From an uncultured Psychroserpens sp. (GTDB taxonomy: Bacteria; Bacteroidota; Bacteroidia; Flavobacteriales; Flavobacteriaceae), in assembly GCF_947492715.1 (NCBI RefSeq), contig NZ_CANLNS010000003.1, positions 248,001 to 312,000 on the forward strand: a stretch of 64,000 bases of DNA, read 5' to 3'. Under the pieces are notes generated by a model. That model made no database searches. It worked only from the letters and a program-made list of their open reading frames with translations, and had not been told where the DNA came from. A program made the position numbers and the translations under genes. Shown here piece by piece: positions 57,194 to 64,000 of this stretch; the stretch's first letter is position 1, and the number at the start of each line of letters is the position of its first letter.

Positions 57194-57856
57194 TTATTTG
57201 AAATAAACGATAAAAGGAATAATCCCAAAACCGACACCCATTATAATTGCATATATCAAGGATATTTTTGCTAAAATTTTTAAGCCCTTCTTATGATAAA
57301 ACCCTAAGGTTTTGAAGGCGCTTTTTAAGCCGTGATGTAAATGTAATGCCAGAGGAATAGAAATTAAGGTATAGAAAATCACAAAATAGATGTTTTGAAA
57401 TAAGCTATATGTCACTTCATAAACATCTTTATTACCCATGTGATCTAACCGAACGTCTTCACCCATACCGAGTTTAATTCGTGCCCAGAAATTTGCTAAA
57501 TGCACAATAATAAAGAGTAATATTAGTGTACCGATCAATCCCATGTTTTGAGATGTCCAGGTACTATTCTCGTTTGAGTGATTGACAACATATTTTTGGG
57601 GCTTAGCTTTGCGATTTCTAAGCGTTATTAATAAAGCATAAAATGCGTGAAGGATAATAGATACATATAAAACGTAAGCTATGATTTTAATTAAAGGACT
57701 TTCTCTTAAAGTTGTTGAATAAGAATTATATAGATCTCTGGCAATATCCTCTGGTAATAGTAAAATACAATTTGCCGAGAGATGCACAATCAAAAACACA
57801 CACAGAAAAAGACCTGTCGCAGCAATAATTGTTTTTCTAAAAAAGAGTGGATTCAT
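57194..57856 (-). CDS. sdhC: Succinate dehydrogenase/fumarate reductase diheme cytochrome b subunit
   Basis: 220 residues with five membrane helices. Haem-ligand His candidates sit in FLIVHLSANCILL, SIILHAFYALL, FIIVHLANFWAR and ALHLHHGLKSAFK, as in diheme type B cytochromes. It anchors the complex and reacts with menaquinone. Such diheme subunits allow fumarate reduction or proton-potential-driven succinate oxidation. A 34-residue membrane peptide frame lies just upstream, within the presumed leader. Confidence 0.93.
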   Translation of the reverse strand: MNPLFFRKTIIAATGLFLCVFLIVHLSANCILLLPEDIARDLYNSYSTTLRESPLIKIIAYVLYVSIILHAFYALLITLRNRKAKPQKYVVNHSNENSTWTSQNMGLIGTLILLFIIVHLANFWARIKLGMGEDVRLDHMGNKDVYEVTYSLFQNIYFVIFYTLISIPLALHLHHGLKSAFKTLGFYHKKGLKILAKISLIYAIIMGVGFGIIPFIVYFK

Positions 57857-57929
57857 CGAAGTTAATTTTGATTGATTGGATACTTCTTCTAAATCTTAGA
57901 ATATTACCTACTAATTTAGTGAAAAAACA

Positions 57930-58034
57930 TTACTTCTTTAAGTCTTTATTTACTTTTATTAATCCATATAAACCAATACTAACTAATGGTGTTATAAGGA
58001 TTAATAATTTCAAACAAATTTGTAAAATTTCCAT
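57930..58034 (-). CDS. Candidate 34-residue membrane microprotein before sdhC
   Basis: ATG at 58034 opens a 34-codon frame: a short polar start (MEILQIC), one hydrophobic stretch (LKLLILITPLVSIGLYGLI) and a basic tail KVNKDLKK. This is the layout of single-helix accessory peptides such as CydX. It begins about 36 nt after the predicted transcription start and ends 73 bp before sdhC. No strong ribosome site is seen, which is normal in this phylum. An accessory role with the Sdh complex is inference. Confidence 0.5.
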   Translation of the reverse strand: MEILQICLKLLILITPLVSIGLYGLIKVNKDLKK

Positions 58035-58074
58035 TATTTTATATTTAAATAAAACGGCTTCTTATAATATCTTA

Positions 58075-58120
58075 TGCAAAGTTCGTATGATAAAACCTTG
58101 GAGGATATGATAAAAATCAT
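58075..58120 (-). promoter_or_regulatory. Promoter with Crp/Fnr-like operator for the sdhCAB operon
   Basis: On the plus strand TGCAAAGTTC (58075-58084), 22 bp, then the perfect palindrome ATGAT-AAAA-ATCAT (58107-58120). On the minus strand GAACTTTGCA lies at the -7 place, giving a start of transcription near 58071 with the operator centred about 42 bp upstream. The same order and spacing occur at 54440-54485. The rest of the 57857-58267 gap holds the microprotein frame and A+T-rich leader; nothing else is seen in 58121-58267. Confidence 0.6.
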
Positions 58121-58267
58121 TTTTCTATAAAATTTAAATTCTTCAAAATATATGCTTTATTTGGCGTTAAATTGCTCTATCAGTAGTTAATAATAATTTC
58201 ATTAGAAATATTGATAAAGAAAACGAATCAAAGAGAAGTACAAAGAATTTTAAAATGAATACTTACA

Positions 58268-61200
58268 TCAAGATTTTTTGAACGCTTTCTTTCTAAAATA
58301 CGCTAAAACCGAAACAATAATCACTATCGCAATTAGCACATAAATAAATTTAGGTACAGGAACTGGGTCACCAGCTGCATAACTATGTAAACCAGATAGG
58401 TAATAGTTTACACCAAAAGATGTCATAATAATAGAACCAAACGCAAATACGCTTGCAACATTTAATACATAACGGCTTTTTAATGCTGGAATAAAACGCA
58501 AATGCAAAACTATGGCATACACAATTATACTAATAAGTGCCCAAGTTTCTTTTGGATCCCAAGCCCAATAACGCCCCCAACTTTCATTAGCCCAAATGCC
58601 TCCTAAAAATGTGCCTACTGCTAAAACAAATAAGCCAATCGTCATTGAAATTTCGTTGATATACGTCAATTCTTTAATGCGAATATTAATAACTTCTTTT
58701 GTTTTTTCTGTTCTAAAAATAAAAAGTAATAAGGCCATAAATCCTAAAACAGCAGATAAGGCTAAAGGCGCATAACTACTCACAATTGTTGCTACATGCA
58801 CTTTTAACCAAAATGATTTTAAGACAGGCATTAAGTTGGTAATCTCTGGACTTAGCCAATCCAAATAGCTTACAAATAAAAGCGCTCCAGAAAACAAAGT
58901 AGACAACGGTAACGCAAAATCAGATTTTCTGAACGTTAAGAACCCACAGAGCAGTAAAACCCAAGCCACAAAAACAAGCATTTCATAACCATTACTCCAA
59001 GGGGCATGTTGTGCAACATACCAACGCAAAATGATATTTCCTGTGAATATGATAAAACTAATAAGAGTTAATATTATGAAGGTGTTCCAAACAAATTCGA
59101 TTCCCTTTTTCTGACTAAAAATTTTGATGATTGATAGTACTAAAAGAATGGCTCCTAAAGTAAAGAACACTTGAAAAAGCCAGAAATTTAGATTGAGTTG
59201 ATTGTACCATAATTCGGCTTCAATACGTTTTCTATTCGGAATAATGTCTTTTCCTAAAACATCTTGGAACGTTTTAATATAGCTTAGTTTTTCGCTAGCA
59301 TCTATCCAGTTTTTGTCGTTAACATCTTTAAAATAATTCGGAATGATTTGTTGAGCGAATTGTCCATCTTCCTCTGGAAAATCCTTAAAGTGATGTGTTT
59401 GACTATGCCATGTATTATTATCATCATTACTATTTGGAAACACTTTTAAGTAGTTGCCAGAAAAGACATTAAACAAAATATTAAAACGCTCGTCAACTTT
59501 AATAACCTCTTTATCAAATTCACTTCGTTCGGCAGGTTTCTTTTTATTCGCTTGTTCAACGACCTTACCTAATATGTATTTTCCTTTGTCATCTAATAAC
59601 CCAATAAAGGATACTAATCCATCTTCACTTATATCTAAACCTTTAAAGAGCTCTCCTCCTTTTTGAGCATCAACTTTTATAATCGGAATAAATTGCCAAA
59701 CATTTGCAGAAGACTGCATCGCCAAAAATGCTTGATTAGCATCTAATCGAACACTTTTTCCTTCTTTAGTGAATTTGAAGTAGGGCTTGCGAGAGAGCTT
59801 TCTTAAAAATTCGGAAGCTAGCGTATTCAAAGGTTTTATACGTCCATCTAAATCTTGTACCATTAAGCGGCCAAATAATTCAGCATGTTGCTTATCAACA
59901 GTTTGTTGATTTATGATTTCAATAGTAACTTCTGGAATTTCAGGTTTTTCAGTTTGAGAAAGCGCAACATTTGAAATACTTAAAATGAATAGAAGTAGAG
60001 AGGCGCTTTTCAATTTTTTTAACTTCTTATTGATTAAAGTGAACCTTGATGTTTTTCCGAAGAGCGTAAAAAACATGCCTATCATCATTAAAAAGTACCC
60101 TAAATACGTCACATTTGTACCTATGGCGTCATGGTTCACAGCTAATACAGTTCCTAATTCATCAGTGTCATAACTCGCTTGAAAAAAACGATAACCTTTA
60201 TAGTCCAAAACGTTATTCATGAATATACGATGCGGTGTTTCAGTATTATTATCGATCACTTTGACCTCACTCGCATAAGCAGACGGACTTGTAGAACCAG
60301 GGTAACGTTCCAATTGAAAATCGTCTAAATGAATAGAAAAGGGCGTGATTACAGGTTCAGCGCCATAAGACAATGAGATTTTTATGTTATCTATATCGAC
60401 ATCATGCGTTGTTGGTAGAAAACCTTGTCTGTATAATAAGGTCGACTCTTTCTCCGTATCATTTACGTTTACATTTACAACTAAGGCATCGTCTTTTAAC
60501 TCATCGTTATCTTTTGGCTTTTCAGCCTCGCTAACCAAACCAATCGTTGCTTTTGGATGGTAGGATAATGGTACAAAAGACGCATCACCATCGCGATACA
60601 ATGTTCGTAATGACATGGTGTGCAAACTGTCTTTTTTGATAGTGCTTGCGGTTTCGGTTGCCATGACAAAAGAGCTTAAGTTTCTAGGTGAAAGCATACT
60701 AAATACACCGTCTTTTTCTATGATATTTATAACATCGGGTGCATCAACTTCAAAACCAACTTTATGCTGATGTTGCCCAATAGCTTCAATTTCACCTTTT
60801 TCTAGAAAGACCGTTTCTCTTCCATTTCCTGCCGAAACCACCATTTGAAGCATGGGCTTTCCGTTAGGTTGGTTTTCTTTTATTTGCGGAATAGCATCCG
60901 CTATAAAATCTTTGTACGACACAGCAACAGATTTATTATTAAACTCTGTTTGAATACTAAAATCATTATCACTTAAAGTCGAAAAACTCAGTCGCTTTTT
61001 TACTGATTTTGTTGTGTTTCCATCAGTAAGGTGCACATGGAGGAAATTGGCATCAGAAATAATAACATTTGAGGAAGCCCCTTCTCGAATACGCATAATA
61101 CCACCGTAAGAATTGTAACGTGTAATACTGGCTCCAATAAGAATGATAACGAAGGCAAGGTGAAACGTTAATAAGGGCCATTTCTCTAAGCGCCAAAGTT

Positions 61201-61405
61201 TGTACTTATATATGTTCATTATGAAACAAACACCTAAACCAGCCATAACTAATTCAAACCACCAAGCATCATAAATTAATTTCCAAGCGGTTGCAGTACC
61301 AAAATCATTTTCTACGAATGTTGCTACAGCCATCGCTATTGCAAACGTAAAAAGTAATACAATAGCCAGAATTGGTGAGGCAAGCAGTCGAAAGAGTTTA
61401 TTCAT
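58268..61405 (-). CDS. ccsBA: Cytochrome c biogenesis protein, fused CcsBA (ResB-ResC)
   Basis: 1045 residues. The N-terminal ResB/CcsB part has membrane helices (LLASPILAIVLLFTFAIAMA, FELVMAGLGVCFIMNIYKY) and a large periplasmic domain. The C-terminal CcsA part has the haem-handling WWD motif (SWGRYWAWDPKETWALI) and flanking His residues. The fusion carries haem across the membrane and attaches it to CxxCH motifs. It lies after nrfA in the same direction, past a terminator-like hairpin, and would mature the multihaem NrfA and NrfH. Confidence 0.92.
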   Translation of the reverse strand: MNKLFRLLASPILAIVLLFTFAIAMAVATFVENDFGTATAWKLIYDAWWFELVMAGLGVCFIMNIYKYKLWRLEKWPLLTFHLAFVIILIGASITRYNSYGGIMRIREGASSNVIISDANFLHVHLTDGNTTKSVKKRLSFSTLSDNDFSIQTEFNNKSVAVSYKDFIADAIPQIKENQPNGKPMLQMVVSAGNGRETVFLEKGEIEAIGQHQHKVGFEVDAPDVINIIEKDGVFSMLSPRNLSSFVMATETASTIKKDSLHTMSLRTLYRDGDASFVPLSYHPKATIGLVSEAEKPKDNDELKDDALVVNVNVNDTEKESTLLYRQGFLPTTHDVDIDNIKISLSYGAEPVITPFSIHLDDFQLERYPGSTSPSAYASEVKVIDNNTETPHRIFMNNVLDYKGYRFFQASYDTDELGTVLAVNHDAIGTNVTYLGYFLMMIGMFFTLFGKTSRFTLINKKLKKLKSASLLLFILSISNVALSQTEKPEIPEVTIEIINQQTVDKQHAELFGRLMVQDLDGRIKPLNTLASEFLRKLSRKPYFKFTKEGKSVRLDANQAFLAMQSSANVWQFIPIIKVDAQKGGELFKGLDISEDGLVSFIGLLDDKGKYILGKVVEQANKKKPAERSEFDKEVIKVDERFNILFNVFSGNYLKVFPNSNDDNNTWHSQTHHFKDFPEEDGQFAQQIIPNYFKDVNDKNWIDASEKLSYIKTFQDVLGKDIIPNRKRIEAELWYNQLNLNFWLFQVFFTLGAILLVLSIIKIFSQKKGIEFVWNTFIILTLISFIIFTGNIILRWYVAQHAPWSNGYEMLVFVAWVLLLCGFLTFRKSDFALPLSTLFSGALLFVSYLDWLSPEITNLMPVLKSFWLKVHVATIVSSYAPLALSAVLGFMALLLFIFRTEKTKEVINIRIKELTYINEISMTIGLFVLAVGTFLGGIWANESWGRYWAWDPKETWALISIIVYAIVLHLRFIPALKSRYVLNVASVFAFGSIIMTSFGVNYYLSGLHSYAAGDPVPVPKFIYVLIAIVIIVSVLAYFRKKAFKKS

Positions 61406-61420
61406 TTAAGTTAGTTTAAA

Positions 61421-61456
61421 AAAAATACCTTCTCATAAGTATAGAAAGGTATTTTT
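61421..61456 (-). terminator. Terminator-like hairpin between nrfA and ccsBA
   Basis: Arms AAAAATACCTT and AAGGTATTTTT enclose a 14-nt loop, with a T-tract on the minus strand after the stem. It may end nrfHA transcripts while allowing some read-through into ccsBA. Confidence 0.65.
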
Positions 61457-61477
61457 ACAATAAGAGATTTGTTTTAG

Positions 61478-62977
61478 TTAATTAGTAGCTGTTACTACAT
61501 TTTTAGTTTGATAAGTTGCTTCACGCGCTTTTGCTTCTTCAAGCCATTTTGGCAATAGGTTCTTTTTAAATGTGTCTTTTTCAGCTCTTAATTTTTCGAT
61601 ATCTAACCCAATAAATTCTTGTGCCTTTTCTTTGGTGCTAATATCTGGCATCTCAATTGGTTTATTATGACCAAGACTTGCTAACATTCGTGCGAGTTTT
61701 ACACGAGCTTCTTGTGCGATGACTAATCCGCTTCCAATAACGCGAGCAGTTTCAACTGGTGAATGAAAAGAGGCTCCATGTGCTGCAGCTGAGTAATCCC
61801 AACGCCATTGCGCATGACGAATATCAGTCAAGATCGGTTTCATTTGTGTTTCTGTCGCACCTAATTCCCAACATTTAGCGGCCTCTAAATGAGCACTCAC
61901 CAATAAGTTTTCTAATTTAATACGATTTTCAGATGCTTTGCGCTGTCTTTCATAGACGTTTGCAATAAGATTTTTTGATTCTTCTCTATGACATACTTGA
62001 CAAGCATTAGATGTGTTATTTAAAGGGGATTGAATATGATGATCTGTAAATTTCTGACCGCCTTCACTTTTATAAGGCATATGACAATCTGCACAAGATA
62101 CTCCTCTGTCTGCGTGGACTCCTGTTACGAAGGTTTCATAACCTGGATGTTGAGCTTTGAGCATTGGTGTTTTACTTATTTTGTGTGTCCAATCAGAAAA
62201 CTCTATGTTGTCATAATAGTTCTCCATTGCTTCAACAGTGAAGCCATCTTTCCAAGGGAATTTTAGATACGGTACACCTTCTTTACCTGGGAGCTTTTTA
62301 TCAAAGTAGTATTCGACATGACACTGTGCGCAAACTAGAGAACGCATTTCATTGTGTGTCGCTTGATTGATGTCTTTTCCCATAGCATCAAAGGCTTCAA
62401 CTAAGGCAGGACGCGTAATGCGTAATTTCATACTGTTAGGATCGTGACAATCTGCACAACCAATAGGGTTTACAACTTGTTCTCCTTTATCTGCCCATTT
62501 TCCACTATAAAATTCTGCAATTCCAATCTCATTCATCAAACGTGGCACATCAGGACTTTTACACGTCCAACATGTAGCAGGCATTGGACCATCTCCTTTG
62601 CCTTCTGGACCTCCAGTTCTTAACGTGTTATGAATATCATCAATAGCATAGGCATGACCACGACCTTGGTTATAATCTTTAGAAAACCCATAACCTGCAA
62701 ACAAAATGACTAAGCGGGGATCTTCTTCAAGGACATCCCGCATACGAGAACCGCCTTGATAGGAAGCAAATGATGTGTCTAATGTTTGTAATGAGGATTG
62801 ATATTCTAGTGGGAAATTTTCGCCCCAAACCTCATTTCTAGGCTCATTTTCAGCAATGTTTACTTTAGGAACATATTGATACTTGGCCTCTGATTTTCTA
62901 TTGACAATACTTGAAGCCAAAAGCCCAAGTAAGAAAACGACAATAATGGTTACAATGAATAATACTTTATTTTTCAT
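61478..62977 (-). CDS. nrfA: Ammonia-forming cytochrome c nitrite reductase, catalytic subunit
   Basis: 499 residues. It reduces nitrite to ammonia with six electrons in the periplasm. The active-site haem is bound by CWTCK near residue 137, with the diagnostic Lys. Four normal motifs follow: CADCH, CAQCH, CADCH and CQVCH. The N-terminus is an uncleaved or cleaved signal anchor (VLFIVTIIVVFLLGLLASS). The gene follows nrfH by 14 bp. The protein length and five haem sites agree with complete NrfA. Confidence 0.96.
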   Translation of the reverse strand: MKNKVLFIVTIIVVFLLGLLASSIVNRKSEAKYQYVPKVNIAENEPRNEVWGENFPLEYQSSLQTLDTSFASYQGGSRMRDVLEEDPRLVILFAGYGFSKDYNQGRGHAYAIDDIHNTLRTGGPEGKGDGPMPATCWTCKSPDVPRLMNEIGIAEFYSGKWADKGEQVVNPIGCADCHDPNSMKLRITRPALVEAFDAMGKDINQATHNEMRSLVCAQCHVEYYFDKKLPGKEGVPYLKFPWKDGFTVEAMENYYDNIEFSDWTHKISKTPMLKAQHPGYETFVTGVHADRGVSCADCHMPYKSEGGQKFTDHHIQSPLNNTSNACQVCHREESKNLIANVYERQRKASENRIKLENLLVSAHLEAAKCWELGATETQMKPILTDIRHAQWRWDYSAAAHGASFHSPVETARVIGSGLVIAQEARVKLARMLASLGHNKPIEMPDISTKEKAQEFIGLDIEKLRAEKDTFKKNLLPKWLEEAKAREATYQTKNVVTATN

Positions 62978-62991
62978 GTTATAGTGTTTTA

Positions 62992-63588
62992 TTATTCTTT
63001 TTTAAGTTGTTCTTCCATCCAAGACGGAATGACGATTTCTTCTTGATCTGTTGGTAAAGGCGCTAGGTTAAACTTTATTGTAGTTAGACCATGTACTTTA
63101 CCATGCGGAATCATTTTATGACAACTCCAGCATTGGCGACCCGTTCTATTTTCATTATGACCTTCTAACCAACCATCATATTTGGCTTGTGTGACTTGTT
63201 GAACATGGCAACGAATGCAATTGTTTTGAACAACTTCTTGAGACGCTTCTTTCATTTCAATAACATCAGGCTCTGCTCTTGCTGTAAAAACTGAGGCGTG
63301 ATATAAGCCGTCTTTGGCTTTGAAATAATACTTATTGATGACGTTATCATGAGGCACATGGCAATCATTGCAATTTGCCCATTCGCGGTGTGAACTATGC
63401 ATCCAGCTATTATAAACGGATGTCATAACATGGCAATTAACACAAGCCTGAGGGTCATCTGATAAATAGGAGGCTATTTTAGATTCTCTTGCCATAAATA
63501 AACCCAAACCAATAACGACAGCAATAAAGAACATAGCTGTTTTTCTCCATTTAGAGTTTTTTGGCAAGATGTTGAACTTAAATATCAA
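62992..63588 (-). CDS. nrfH: Cytochrome c nitrite reductase small subunit, quinol dehydrogenase
   Basis: 198 residues. A single N-terminal membrane helix (TAMFFIAVVIGLGLFMA) is followed by four CxxCH haem sites: CVNCH, CNDCH, CIRCH and CWSCH. It passes electrons from menaquinol to NrfA. The only start keeping the basic pre-helix segment LPKNSKWRK is TTG at 63588 (or nearby TTG); the next ATG would cut into the helix. It leads the nrfHA pair. Confidence 0.93.
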   Translation of the reverse strand: MIFKFNILPKNSKWRKTAMFFIAVVIGLGLFMARESKIASYLSDDPQACVNCHVMTSVYNSWMHSSHREWANCNDCHVPHDNVINKYYFKAKDGLYHASVFTARAEPDVIEMKEASQEVVQNNCIRCHVQQVTQAKYDGWLEGHNENRTGRQCWSCHKMIPHGKVHGLTTIKFNLAPLPTDQEEIVIPSWMEEQLKKE

Positions 63589-63633
63589 TCCTATTGTTTT
63601 ATTGCATTGTTAAGTAATGTCGGTGTAACTTTT

Positions 63634-63653
63634 AATTGAACCCAAGCTCAATT
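63634..63653. promoter_or_regulatory. Inverted repeat AATTGA-N8-TCAATT upstream of nrfH
   Basis: A 6-bp-arm palindrome with an 8-bp spacer, 46-65 bp before the nrfH start. It recalls the FNR box TTGAT-N4-ATCAA, but the spacing of TTGA to TCAA is 8, not 6, so binding by an FNR-type protein is uncertain. Confidence 0.3.
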
Positions 63654-64000
63654 ATTAGCATTGCTATTTCGTATTCTGTTTTTTATTGAGCTCATACCTT
63701 ATGAAGCAATAATTGTGAATAACCAACGTTTAAAGATACATTTTTCAATAGAATTTTAGTGTAAATGAGATCTTTTTCTAAAATATTTACCAACGGTTTT
63801 GTATGTGGAAAGTTGAGTTGGCTGGAATTAAATTAGTAAAGGAAAATGAGCATGAATCAGCTAAAGGATTTTCCGAGTACACAAAACGAGCAATTAAATT
63901 TATACCTTGTTGTTTGGAGTTTTGTTTTAACTCTTTTTTTGTTTTGATGAGCTTAGACATTTGTTTATTTAATATCACTTGACTGTTTATTTGCTTAGTA
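63654..64000. other. Intergenic stretch at the right edge
   Basis: About 350 bp, A+T-rich. Short open frames on both strands between about 63787 and 63981 overlap each other and show no known domain, so none is called a gene. The stretch may hold promoters for nrfHA and for a gene beyond the edge. Confidence 0.4.

Noticed and set aside
58018-58110. Plus-strand frame of 87 codons at 57847-58110 overlapping the sdh leader
   Set aside because: It runs against the promoter and operator evidence and through the microprotein frame, and shows no recognisable family.
63787-63981. Two overlapping short frames at the right edge, one on each strand
   Set aside because: About 60 codons each, mutually antisense, no known domain; could be the remnant of a gene beyond the edge but cannot be supported.

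Overview
The window looks like chromosome of a marine-type member of the Flavobacteriaceae (Bacteroidota). Signs seen in the sequence: a low G+C content by eye, many short lipoprotein signal peptides, C-terminal type IX secretion (T9SS) sorting domains on three proteins, LytS/LytTR and TPR-HTH regulators typical of the phylum, few Shine-Dalgarno sequences, and promoter -7 elements of the TAnnTTTG type. I saw no rRNA, tRNA, CRISPR array, complete insertion sequence or prophage.

Left part (1-15090): a lipoprotein with dockerin-like loops, cut by the left edge; a TPR/LuxR-type regulator; a regulatory-looking stretch with four spaced TTGTACAT boxes; a 3478-residue secreted repeat protein (five units of about 1.9 kb in the order A-B-B-A-A); and a T9SS-sorted small partner. 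A 106-bp relic of a sensor kinase gene follows.

Sensory and lipoprotein block (15091-25604): a CPBP protease, a LytS-LytTR pair with a TPR-AraC regulator, five small exported or lipoprotein genes, then a second LytS-LytTR pair on the other strand. The relic at 14974-15079 matches part of this second kinase.

Middle (25826-44306): a five-gene extracytoplasmic operon (DUF2911-TPR, hydrolase, SUMF1-like, DUF2834-like, TolB-like); a minus-strand set (SDR, ABM-domain membrane protein, alginate-export-type porin, orphan solute-binding protein, DUF5519 protein, MoaF-like protein) below a Crp/Fnr regulator gene and a clear palindromic operator; two TerB-like paralogues flanking a class III adenylate cyclase; then universal stress protein, HtrA-like protease, two envelope proteins, and a CoA-transferase plus atypical pyruvate kinase pair.

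Right part (44548-64000), all minus strand: two T9SS-sorted proteins and a TPR-HTH regulator, then an anaerobic-looking respiratory block. It holds a porin, aspartase, a Dcu C4-dicarboxylate carrier, a succinate dehydrogenase/fumarate reductase of the diheme CAB type, a fused CcsBA haem-lyase, and NrfA/NrfH for nitrite ammonification. Two of these operons share the same promoter architecture: a 14-bp Crp/Fnr-like palindrome, 22 bp, then an identical 10-bp -7 region. A 34-residue membrane microprotein sits between this promoter and sdhC. Together the genes would take up aspartate or fumarate, release ammonia and fumarate, reduce fumarate to succinate, and reduce nitrite to ammonia. The anaerobic direction is inference; in air the same complex would work as succinate dehydrogenase.
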